From Boletus sp. NGJ (Eukaryota; Basidiomycota; Agaricomycetes; Boletales; Boletaceae), in assembly GCA_019096195.1 (NCBI GenBank), contig JAGTXK010000024.1, positions 1 through 64,000 of the forward strand: a stretch of 64,000 bases of DNA, in the 5' to 3' direction. This document shows positions 1 through 10,529 of the stretch, in pieces. Made by a program: the position numbers and the translations under genes. How positions within the stretch are numbered: position 1 is the stretch's first letter; every line of letters starts with the position of its first letter. A model generated the notes under the pieces. That model saw only the letters and a list, made by a program, of their open reading frames with translations. It had not been told where the DNA came from and searched no databases.

Positions 1-85
1 CCTGTGTGCCCCTCGTCCCTCTTCCAACTTCTCACTCCGTCACCCATCCAATCGTGGATCTCGCCAACTGAATAAGCGTCAGAAG

Positions 86-2832
86 ATGGCTTCAGTATTC
101 CTTGATATTTCAGCAGCAGAAGTGGACGACGACGACGACCTCAATGAGAATGAAGACGATGAAGATGAAGGGAGGGCCTCAGTCAGTCAGAAGCCCCTTC
201 CAAACTCATTCCAGATGTTCTTCCCAGTGGACAGGCAACTTATTCACAACAACTGGAGCATTTGTTCAAACGCTATCAGGAGCGGCAACTTCCCATATCA
301 CTGGATCCTGGCTCTTTGTGTCCACTTGAGCCCCATCATATGGTGATGCCTGGTATCATCATGCCACATCTATACATCATGAAGTTCCCAACAAGTAGGT
401 TGTGTTTGCTTGCTATCTCAGATCTTATCTACTTTTCATTTTCAGGGAACATAGCAATATTCTGTCGCACCATCTTCGAAAATCGCGGGCTTCATTGCTG
501 GAATATTACCAGCATTCCGAACAAGGTATATGTTGAGGTGACCAGTCCTCTTCACATTTGCAACACTTGCCCTCCGTCACACATGTCCACTATTTGGGGT
601 ATCTCCATCGTTCCAGATCATGACCACCCGTCCTTGGAAACATTGCCGCCCTTGATCTCACCATGTTCATGGGCTTGGGTGTTACAGGGTGCATATAGGA
701 ATGACATCACCTATGTTCTGTCCACAGATGGACCCACTTGTGAGGTACTTGTCATACTCTGTGGATGACCATACGACACCACCAGTGACAATGTTGAAGA
801 ACTCCAGGACATGTTCTGTCAAGAACAGAGACTATTTGATGAGGCTGCAGCCCGAGATGCAGGTTGCAAAATAATATTTTTTGATAGGGATGCAGGTATT
901 CTCTGATGCAACAGAGAATCTTACCATCATGGTCTTCTGAGATGCATATTCAATATATCATCTCTTGAAGCCATCAAAACACCTCACCCCAATCGGATTG
1001 CTCTTCACGCAGAGGCTCAAGTCGACCCTGCCCTGATCAAGCAGACGCATTCCTCATTCTCTACAGCCTTCTGGAAAGCAGGTGACTACCTACATTTTAA
1101 CAATGGTGAACTTGTGGAACAGATGTTGGCCATCATCTTGGTGGACCACGACCAGAGAGAAGTGATGGTGCAACCCTGTGTTGCTAATACTCCGGCTTGT
1201 ACAGTATCTGTGGTCAGCATCCACTGCCTTTTCAGACAAGGTGACATCATGAAGGTTTTGGCTGGTGTCCATCATGGGTCCACAGGTACCATACTTACGC
1301 CATGTGAAGAATTGATGACTTTGCTTTTGGAAAACAAGGAAATAGTGAGTAATTCTTTTAAATAGTGTGCTTAATGTTGACAGTGTCCAGGTTGTGGTTC
1401 CCTCGATGTTCCTGGAGACACATCTTGCATTGCACATCTGGTCCCTCACTATATGTCATGCAGGTCTCGAAAGCAACCTATCGTATTCACCTCCACCCAA
1501 ATTCAATGAGACGATGCAAGGTAATATTATAGATATCAAAACCGGGAAGCATCACAGTCTAAGAGGATACATGGAGAGCATTGAGGCTGATAGGTGGATT
1601 TGGGTGGTAGTACCCCTTGAAGAAGAATCCATTGCTGTTATCCTGCTTCATGATGATGTAAATATCAGCCTCCCCCAAGGCACCCTTTCCTATTCCACGA
1701 AAGGGGCCTTGATATTGCTGTTGGTGACACAGTCCAGATCCTTTGAGGACCATGGTATGGTACTATTGGGACTATGAGATCAGTCAATTTCCTGAAAGCA
1801 GAGGTCGAGATTGTTTCTGAGATGGATGGTCATCTGGTGAGTTTTTTTGCCTGACATTTTCTTTGGATTCTGCTCACAACATATAGTTCAATATTTCGAT
1901 TTCTCTATGCATGAAAGTGGTGGAACATTCGTATTTCTGTGCCCCCATAGACCATGATGTTTGGATCATTGGCAGATATAAGAAAGGCATTCGAGCAACA
2001 CTTCGTGCTGTAAATCATATGGAGAGTTTTGTCTCATTCCATGGTTATCATAATTTCAGAGTTGAGACCCGTCACTTGGTTACAGAGTAGGTCTCATGCT
2101 GTGATTTCTCTGACGGTACTCTTACTTACTCATTGCAGCCCAGAAAAGGTGTGCTGCTGGATGGAACCCCACTTCAAGGGGTACACCTGGCACAATTCAA
2201 GAGCCTAACTGCAAGGTCCTTTGTGTTCGAAGAACCAACATCCAGGAACAAAACCCCACCGCCTTCTCCTCAAGCATCCACAAGCGAAGGCATTTCTGAT
2301 GCCTGGAAGATTATGCCTAGTGATCTGGAGCCATCCACTGCAGACAAAGGTAACTACAAAAATTAGATAGGCCTAGTGCTCATGTGCGTTTGTAGGTTCC
2401 ATTGAGTGGGTTTTCAATGACCAATTCTGCAATTTCACCTGCCACCAACTGTGCTTCAATATCGGCATTGGCTACCAAGTAGGTAACTACTCTATGCAGG
2501 TCATGCGCACGACTTGTCTGGACCACTTTTCCAACTGCGATGGCCAAGCCCCTCCTGGATGTGTATCTCTTTCTGTGTCTGGCAACCACATAGGGGCTGT
2601 GATGGAATATCATCATGTTCCTGTGCATTTTCTGACCCTGGCAAGTCCAACCACCAAGGATCAGCTCATCCTTGTCCTGCAAGGTGACTGGAGAGGTTGC
2701 TTCTGTTGGGTCGTCAGATGGATCAGAAAGGAGAAGAAGGCAGTGGTCACCCCAATTGCAGTAGATCCATCCTCACCCAACAAAGTAACTGTATTTTCTG
2801 CTGAGGACATTTGTCTGGTCCTATCTATTTAA
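86..2832 (+). pseudogene. Decayed Spt5/KOW-like gene of the mushroom-expanded type
   Basis: Fragments in several frames run left to right and together resemble the Spt5-like (transcription elongation factor) proteins that are multicopy in many mushroom genomes. An acidic N-terminus begins near 86, with a run of Asp and Glu after FLDISAAEVDDDDD. A KOW-like stretch lies at about 1228-1310 (RQGDIMKVLAGVHHGSTGTI), a second similar block at 1560-1640, and a Pro/Ser/Thr-rich segment at 2240-2360 (SRNKTPPPSPQASTS). A last block at 2590-2830 ends in a terminal beta-rich segment. No single open frame spans it, and introns plus stops break it, so it is probably a pseudogene. CpG is scarce, as in the surrounding transposon block. 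It may be transposon cargo rather than a true elongation factor. The family call is by pattern only. Confidence 0.5.
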
Positions 2833-3103
2833 TAAATTTGTTACTTTTATTACATGCCAACTTTGGAGACGATCATAACATTGTAAATCGCTATTGTAAA
2901 AAAATAATACAAGCTAATCCTTCACAATTGAGTCCGTTTAGGCAAGGGACAAGGTTGCATAGTGACAATGACAATAAACAGATGTATTCTCTCAGGCTGC
3001 TAATTGTTGAACGGTTTATAAATTGACGGATAAATGTCCAATGACTTTATAACCAAAAAGATGTCTACTGCATTTGCCCCCCATAACCCAACCACTTACA
3101 ATA

Positions 3104-4330
3104 ATGTTCTTCCAATCGACACCCTCTGATTTATATACCTTACAATTCAAGTTGTCTGGCCATCAGGATGCAATACTATGCATGAGGATATCGAGCAGCG
3201 GCAATCTATTGGCTAGTGGGGGTGTGTACAACATTTCAGTGGTTACAATGTTACTAACTAGACATAGGAATTGATGGATTGCATATCTGGGACCTGCAGC
3301 AATGAATACAGACTATGAAACCTAATCAAATGCGAAACCCTTGAGACTCCATCACATGCTTAGTGTGGCTCACCCACAAAGACAACATTCAAGAGACACT
3401 GTGCACGGGCACTGGGCTTGAATACATCATCTTGTGGAGGCAGCGGGCAGATTCGACAAGTGAATTTGATGAAGTCTGGTCAAGAAGAGTTGATACTGGA
3501 CAAGAAATCATGACCCTCATGTGTGAATCATTTGAAGGCAACCCGCACATAATCACAGCTACCCATGATAAGCAGGTCCAGCTCTGGTCGCTAGATTCAA
3601 AGTATTATTTGACAAATATCTTCAGTGTTGAGCTCACATCTATGGTCCTGCAGGCTTCATGTTTCTGTGGGGGAGATGTTATGATATTTGGTATGTATGA
3701 CAGGGAGATGTAAGTCACAAGGTCATTTAGGCAACAAAAACTAACAATCTTCGACAGCTACACACTTAGGGGCAAGGATGGTACACTACTTGGGTCTTAC
3801 AGCACTGGTAGGATGATGTGAGTTCATCTAACTCCCATAGATTATCTAACTGACCAGAAACAAGTGGGGGAGCTGCAGTAGACAAGACCTGCACCTATGT
3901 TGTTATAGACAATGCTGTGGCTGGATACAGTCTACATCGTTTGGACGATGGAACATTCACTAGGACATATGATACCAAGCCCACGAAAACTTATCCTAAG
4001 CAGGTAGCATTCACAGAATGGGGTGACAAAATAGTTGGCGGAGGAGAGGATGGGAATGCGTACATTTTTCAGAAGGCCAGTGGAGTACTGCTCCAGGTAT
4101 TACACCACTCCACCTTGGGACATGTTCAAACAATATTGGTAAGTTGTTTGTAACTCAACACATCGTCATCACTCACACAATGAAAGACTTATGAAGGAAG
4201 TACTTACTATCTTATAACTACAGCATCATCCTCTGGTAGCAAGCACAGTCCGAAAATCAGTATCTGGAAGAAACACATTCCCTCAGTGAAACAAGAGCCT
4301 CACAGTATCACTTCATGGACCATTTTTAGG
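3104..4330 (+). pseudogene. WD40-repeat protein gene, degenerate
   Basis: Exon-sized pieces in one direction encode WD40-like blades. LSGHQDAILCMRISSSGNLLASGG is at about 3150-3225, a GLHIWDL-type strand end near 3280, IILWRQR near 3425, and TATHDKQVQLWSL near 3555-3595. HRLDDGTFTRTYDTKPTK follows near 3937, and an ISIW ending is near 4258-4272. This matches the single-exon-like WD40 proteins found in many copies in agaricomycetes, whose function is unknown. Plausible introns separate the pieces near 3713-3757 and 3820-3857, but frame breaks are also present between 3275 and 3363. The gene ends before 4330 with a short basic tail. It may still be partly expressed, but decay is more likely given the CpG-poor setting. 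Confidence 0.55.
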
Positions 4331-5026
4331 ACAGCCATGCAGATCCTAATTCATCTGTTGGCGATCAGCATGATTATGGTAATCACATTTAAAAAAATCG
4401 TACATTGCCTACTTCTGCACAGGCCAAAGCATCTTACAAAGGTCCAGTAGTGGTGCACCCCGCAAATTGCACGTATGAACAGCAGCTTCTGGAAAGCTTA
4501 TCAAGTGGAAGTTGATTTTCACGCAGCACAGCTGACAAGTTGAAAGACACCATCGGATGGGGAAGATACACAGAAGGTGCCAATTCCTGAGGAATGGAAG
4601 AATGAAAACATAAATGGGGCCAGTGAGGGCAAAGTGGACTGGGCTAAGGGCTGAGAAAGAGAAACAGCATTACTACTCATTTGAATGAATCAATAGAATA
4701 AACCCATCTGTAGGACTTCATTGAACATTGACAACCAGTGCACTTAGAAGGATTGTGTTTTATTCATTCTAAATGCGTAAAGGGTAGAAAGAATGAAGCT
4801 GTTGCTATAAATGACAGGCTGAGTGTACCAACATGGACTTGTGGCAAATTCACACACTGACCAAGGGTTCATCACTGCATGACCTCCCTGCATGACCTCA
4901 CATCACCCTACTGGGGCTTTGATAACTAATCATAAATACATGCCGCCACACCCTCCCAATGGCGATGGCAGGTGTCAGGCATCACATGGATGGTGTCCAC
5001 CACCTTACTGAGTTTTTACTGAGCTT
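4331..5026. other. No gene seen; flank of foldback repeat
   Basis: There is no supported reading frame. The last 45 bases before 5027 match, in inverted orientation, the bases just after the second foldback repeat at 10265. The repeated unit therefore extends a little outside the hairpin itself. Confidence 0.5.
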
Positions 5027-5259
5027 CTACTACTACATGGTTGTGGTTGCAGGTAAAGAAGGGAAAGCTTACCCAATTTGGAAAGCAGGTTGATATTGTG
5101 AATCAAACTTAGTCCGGGCAATGCTGCTCAGGTGTGGGATGCATGTGATGAGCAGCGTCACCCAGACTGAGTTTGATTCACAATACCAACCTGCTCTCCA
5201 AATCAGGTAAGCTTTTCCTTCTTTACCTGCAACCACAACCATCCATGTAGTAGTAGTAG
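5027..5259. repeat. Foldback (hairpin) repeat, copy A
   Basis: About 233 bp whose two halves are near reverse complements. It starts CTACTACTACATGG and ends CCATGTAGTAGTAGTAG, with internal arms containing GGTTGTGGTTGCAGGTAAAG and its complement, and a short loop around GGGATGCATGTGATG. The form is that of a MITE or foldback element. A second copy lies at 10056-10265 in opposite orientation, and matching flanks on both the inner and outer sides show that the repeated unit is longer than the hairpin. Confidence 0.85.
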
Positions 5260-5564
5260 ACTCTGTAGAAAGTAAATTCAATGTAATTAAAGGTGGCAAC
5301 CGTCTAAATGCTGAACATCCCAGCGCAACGCATCATCCATTGTTGTCATAGTGATGTGCCAATGTGCTGTACAATTGTGAGCCATTGCTATTTATTGTCA
5401 CTACTTGATGTTTGGGTTAACATTGCTCAGCAGTCTTGTTGTCTATCGTCATCCCATCCTGGCACAGCATGTCGTCCATCGCTGTAGTGATCAGTCTTGT
5501 TGTCTATTGTTGCACTCTGTCCTCTATTATATTAGGGCAATAATGTTAGTTATCATTGTAAGCA

Positions 5565-6772
5565 TTATCTCCATTCATTGTATTGTACCTTGACACTAAA
5601 TAGCATATAGTCCAAATCATCCCCTTGGAGATGGAGATTTATGGCGGTAGCCTCTAATGTGAGCGATGTTCTGTCGCTACTCAAATTGGTACATTTCACA
5701 CTAAATACATTTCTCATCGTGATTACACATTCAGTCCTACCATGCATCCTATGAGCTTCATTCTTCTGCTGCCAATACTTCGATGATGTATACTTCAATT
5801 GAAGTTGGATAAGATCGAAGACTGGCCAGCAGTTTTCAAAGTCGGCTAGGTCAGGGAAATGTGCCAACACCTGCATTGTGTAGATGAGACTCTGCTCAAA
5901 TGCCAACTGGTACACTAACCTTGCATATGACTTCATCTAATGCTTTTCGGTTCTGCAGACTTCTACACTTTGTTATATTGAGGTGCCGCTTCACCCCCTT
6001 GTTTATAAACCTCTGTCCCATAGGTTGCATCAATTCTCCATCACTTAATTCATAAGCTCTTACCTTGAGGTCCTTGAATCCTTCCTCTCCCCAATCTAGC
6101 TTTTCTTCTTCCAGATTATACATGCCTCACCCTGGTCTTCCTGCTTCTCCAATCAGCTTAGATATCTTTCTGCTTTTGGCCTGATCATCCTCAGATTCTA
6201 AGAATGATAGACTAGATTCTGATGGTGTTGGAGACTGTTTTAATTGCAATCGCTGATAGTCTGTGGACTGTCTCTCAGGCACTACCTCTATGGGAACCGT
6301 CTCGAATTGAGCTACTTTGGATTGGCGATGGCCCTGCAGAGGAGTCGGAGTATTTGGTCATTTGCTAGTTGACCAGGGAGGCACTATCAGTGTCTTGGAA
6401 GTGAGCATTTCTTTGGTTGCACAGACAGTGATTGGCATAGTAGGCTGATAGAGCATCTCAGCTTGGTAGGAGAGGAGTGGCATTGGCAGGGGATTGTTGG
6501 ATACATTGTAGAAAGGTGGCACTGGGTTCAATTTGGATATAGTCATCTGGGTAATATGATGTGGGACAGAGGCAAGGCGATATCACTTTATCACCAATAC
6601 CTACAGAAGGGTGATTGACAATACCATCAGCACAGTGACCATGATAATTGTGTGATTGACAATAGGCCATCAGCATGGCGACCATATAATTGTTGCACAT
6701 TGTTGCCTCCCAATCAGGCCAGGCCAGCATACAATTAAGCATCCTATTATGGCAATGATAATAACTATTCAT
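5565..6772 (-). pseudogene. Unrecognised transposon-associated gene, degenerate
   Basis: Read on the minus strand from about 6772 to 5565. A low-complexity N-terminus is followed by a Ser/Glu/Asp-rich stretch (SESSLSFLESEDDQAKS near 6190), then a basic turn ending GEAGRPG near 6130. A conserved-looking core follows: MYNLEEEKLDWGEEGFKDLK near 6120-6060 and ITKCRSLQNRKALDEVICK near 5975-5915. A likely intron with GTTAGT donor and ATGCAG acceptor lies here (about 5914-5874), after which the frame continues as FPDLADFENCWPVFDLIQLQ to about 5800. Similar proteins of unknown function occur next to transposons in many agaricomycetes. At least one in-frame stop (near 6125) interrupts it. It sits between the two inverted foldback copies, so it may be cargo of that unit. 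Confidence 0.45.
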
Positions 6773-6959
6773 TTTGTTTGCATCTCATTTAAAGCATATG
6801 TTTCACCTTCTTTCTTCTCAGCAACAAATCTATTAACCATGGGCAATACACATAGTCATCACATGAAGAACTCTTCTCAGGCAAGTTGAAGAGTTTCAGC
6901 TAATGTCTTGGTTCTGACTCTCCTTAGATTTAGCAAGTGCCGGACACTTGCATTGATAA

Positions 6960-7790
6960 TTGCTCTGACCTGATTACCAGTTCCAATTTAACTCTGAAGT
7001 GCAAAGCCGTCAATTATGAAGAGGTTCCCCCTCCAGCAAAAAAGAGGGTTAGTACCCCACCTCTGTTCTGTCGTCTTTTCTCATTGATCATCACTCTAGC
7101 ATTGCAAAGCTTCTGCCAGCATGTTTCCCAACCCAATCACCCCTTCCACTTTACCTCTGAAGTGCAAAACTGTCAATGATGATAAGATTTCCCTTCAAGC
7201 AAAAAAAAGAGTTAGTGCTCCACTAACCCCTCCATTCTGTCATCCTTGCTCATCAATCATCGCTCTAGCATTGCGATAGCACTCAAAATGTGGCTCCCAT
7301 CAGCACGTCTCCCAACCCAATTACCCCTTCCACTTTACCTCTGAAGCGTGAAGCTGTCGATGATGAACAGGTTCCTCCTCCAGCAAAAAAGAGAGTCAGT
7401 ACCCCTCCTCTGTTCTGTTGTCCTTGCTCATTGATCATTACTCTAGCATTGTGATAGCCCCCCAAATGTGGCTTCCATCAGCATGTCTCCAAACCTAATT
7501 ACCCCTTCCACTTTATCTCTGAAGCGCAAACCCGCCGATAATGAAAAGATTCCCTTTCCAGCCAAAAAGAGGGTCAGTACCCCTCTTCTATTCTGTTGTC
7601 CCTTCTCATTGATAATTACTCTAGTATTGTGAGGCTTCTGCCAGCATGTCTCCCAACCCGATCACCCCTTCCACTTTACCTCTGAAGTGCAAACCCACTG
7701 ATGATGATGATGAGATTCCCCTTCAAGCAAAAAATATAGTTAGTACCCCACTAACACCTCTGTTCTGCTGTCATCCTTGCTCATGTGAAT
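6960..7790 (+). repeat. Five tandem copies of an exon-plus-intron unit (about 160-180 bp)
   Basis: Five imperfect copies begin near 6965, 7120, 7300, 7485 and 7645. Each contains CCAATCACCCCTTCCACTTT-like sequence, then CTCTGAAGTGCAAA, an acidic stretch, CCAGCAAAAAAGAGGGTTAG, and a pyrimidine-rich tail with CTCATTGATCATCACTCTAG. Each can encode a short peptide of the form SPNPITPSTLPLK...PPAKKRVSTPP, which looks like a proline-rich nuclear localisation signal. The tail of each unit resembles an intron with branch and acceptor sequences. The last copy leads into the F-box coding region, so the array looks like repeated duplication of a first exon and its intron. Confidence 0.75.
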
Positions 7791-9330
7791 TACAGCCTTT
7801 GCATAGGCACAATACATTGTTTGTAGGTCTCCTCCCCCCCTCCCCTTCATCGAAGGGAAGTTGCCCAAGTATGAGCAGCAAATGCCAACATTTTACCATA
7901 AGGCACCTATTCCTTCATCTTTCATTTTTATCGTAATATCTGCCATAGGAATGTTTTCTTTGGTGCTTGCCTGTTGAGATACTTTTGGAAATTTTTGAAG
8001 AACTTCCCAAAGAGACCATGTGCACACTTTCTCAAGTTTGCCACCAGTTGCAGGACATCATTGTGCTTCCATATTTCTCTCTAGTAGAATTCCGGCCCCT
8101 TGAAGACTCCAATGGATGGCTGGAAGTGGAGGATAAGCAGTGTGGTGCGCTTTTTCTCTGGTGATGAACAAGCACTTTTGTACTGCCAAAGATTTTATGG
8201 TTCATGGCCTCATCACAGATGACTGATCGTCACCTCAAGGCGTTAAATTTCTTCCTTTTATCCTTGGAATCCCTCGGACCTCTTGAGCGGATATATTTTT
8301 CTTTGTATACAGGTCCTGTTCAGGATTCCCCAGCGCTCCAGAATCTCCTCAAAAATATCCAAGCATTGGAGTGCAAGCAACTCGCCTGCTATGGCATCAG
8401 GCGGACAGGTACCAAATCATATATCAATGGTCATAGCTCTCCCAGGTGCACCTTACTCGAGGTCCTTCATATACATTCCCCCCTTCTCTTTGGATCATTT
8501 TCAGTCTTGTCTACTCTGAGAGCACTATGGAGTGCATCCATCAGAGAACTTTCTCTCACAAATACCACTCTCACACCCAATGAATGGTCTATGCTGCTCC
8601 ACACCCTTTCCCTACCACAGCTTTCAACACTTATGCTAGGCAACTCATGCCCTGTTCATACCTTGGTCGATTTTCTGAAGAGGCACAGGGTGGAGGAGCT
8701 TCGGGTTTCCAGCTATGGGACACGCTCAGGTGTCATCATTGAACCTTTGAGGCAGGACTGCCTCTGAACAAACCGCCTCTGAACAACCCTTCTGACATTG
8801 ACATCATTGGACGGTTCACCTGCTGTGGTGATCAGATTGTTATGTCTTATTGACATTTCTTATCCTTTCCAGCTCGTCATTCAATTGAATCACCTGTGGA
8901 ACCAGCAACATCTCTGCTCCACAGTACTGGATTGTATGGAGCATCTCCAGGATCTCCAGGAGCTGCAGGTCAATGTTCCTGTTAGCATTGAAGCTCTCTC
9001 AGCATATGCTGAGAGCGATAGTATCCAAACTTGCTCTGCAAGGGAAGTCACATTGAGAGCATGGCCACCTCAGGAGAGGGGTAACTCTGAAGTGCTTGTA
9101 CGTCATATTATGCCTTTCCCTCCCGGCTTCACTCTAACATTACACCCAGGCATATTGTGCACCTTGGCTATGCACATTTCCACGCATAGAAAAAGTTGAG
9201 CTACACACTAGTAGCATGTGGACTGACGAAGAGCTTCAAAGTGTTTTCTCTGCCTTTACCTCAGTGGGAGGTCAGGACATCAAAATCAGGAGGCAAAAGT
9301 GTTTTTTGTAACTGTGTGTATGCAATCAAT
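7646..9330 (+). pseudogene. F-box / leucine-rich protein gene, probably decayed
   Basis: An F-box core is clear at 7970-8080: LPVEILLEIFEELPKE followed by TLSQVCHQLQDIIVLPYF. Downstream blocks at 8204-8760 are Leu-rich (LSTLRALWSASIRELSLTNT, LPQLSTLMLGNS) and read as degenerate LRRs. After an interruption near 8765-8800 further blocks follow: LNHLWNQQHLCSTVLDCMEH near 8890, then EALSAYAESDSIQTCSAREV near 8985, and SMWTDEELQSVFSAFTSVGG near 9220. This order is that of a mushroom-expanded F-box family, predicted substrate receptors of SCF ubiquitin ligases. The first exon may lie in the tandem array upstream. A stop near 8765 and frame changes suggest a pseudogene, though some could be introns. 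Confidence 0.6.
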
Positions 9331-10055
9331 GTATCAATCAATGTATTATATGGATATGGACCTAGCTATGATGATACCATGAATGTAATATAAGGTAATA
9401 TACAGGTAGTATGGACCAGGACCAACCAAAGTCTTTCCAACATATAGCATGCCCTGTGTGATGGTTGAACTGCAGGATTTGTTGGAGTGAGTGTCATCAC
9501 AGATGACCTTCAAGGCAATCTCCAAGCAATCAGAAATCAAGCCTTCAGATGCTGCAAGAGGCAAAGTCGAGGACAGGAGAGATACTGCAAACAGGCAAGT
9601 GATGGAATGGGTGCATAGCTTTGATGTGAGGTTAGGGGAATGGGTCGACCTGCCAAAGCATCGGACAACTGGCAGTGAAGGATTTGAAGGGGGAAATACT
9701 GGCTCCAGTAAGTGACCTGGGACAATAGTGAGGGTGGTCAGTATATGATAGGTATCTTCAAGTCGATGGTGCTAGATGAATTACCATGATGGTGAAGGCA
9801 TATTAGGGGTGGTGGGAGTGGTGGGAGTCATGTACACTGCCAAAGAATTTTGGGAGGGGGAAATACTGACTTTGGAATACCTCTGCCCATACAACAGTGA
9901 AGGACTTGTGGTGACAGTGTAGATTTCTTTGTCAACAGCAAGATGACAGTCGGTGGGCAATGACAACAGAACATTGCCAATCACTGTGACGACGGGCAAT
10001 GTGCTGCACCAGGATGTTCAGCTTTTGATTACATTGAATTTACTCTCTGCAGAGT
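9331..10055. other. No gene seen; imperfect G-rich duplications
   Basis: There is no supported gene. Two similar stretches around 9672-9710 and 9838-9880 share GGGGGAAATACTG with TGCC-AAAG or AGTGAAGG flanks and look like an old local duplication. The final 30 bases are the inner flank of foldback copy B. Confidence 0.4.
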
Positions 10056-10265
10056 CTACTACTACTACATGGATGGTTGTGGTTGCAGATAAAGAAGGGA
10101 AAGCTTACCCAATATGGAGAGCAGGTTGATATTGTGAATCGAACTCAGTCTGTGCACGTGATGAGTGGCATTGCCCAGACTGAGTTCAATTCACAATATC
10201 AACCTGCTCTCCAAATCAGATAAGCTTTCCCTTCTTTACCCGCAACCACAATCATGTAGTAGTAG
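10056..10265. repeat. Foldback (hairpin) repeat, copy B (inverted relative to copy A)
   Basis: About 210 bp, again self-complementary, from CTACTACTACTACATGG to CATGTAGTAGTAG. The inner flank (ACATTGAATTTACTCTCTGC, ending 10050) is the reverse complement of the bases just after copy A (5260-5291). The outer flank AAGCTCAGTAGGGCAGTGG matches the complement of the bases just before copy A. The pair is therefore arranged as inverted termini around 5260-10055. Confidence 0.85.
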
Positions 10266-10529
10266 AAGCTCAGTAGGGCAGTGGATGCCACAATCATCTA
10301 CATCAACAATGTAATGTATCATGTAGTACTAGCATAGTCAAGGCCGGCTGTAATCAAGCTGCTTGTATACATGTGAGGAACAAAGTCATCAATGTTGTGA
10401 GGCTTGTTATTCGAGCCTTGTCCAACTTTAATTCATAGGCCTTGTCTCTTCTGGGTGAGTTGTTTGACCTGGTTCTATCCCATAAAAACAGTGATCATTT
10501 AATTTCCTTGCCTGGTTACCCTATGGATC

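Noticed and set aside
6960-7790. Tandem array as a CRISPR
   Set aside because: Units are long, diverged, coding-like and intron-like, with no short identical repeats and unique spacers; the sequence is eukaryotic.
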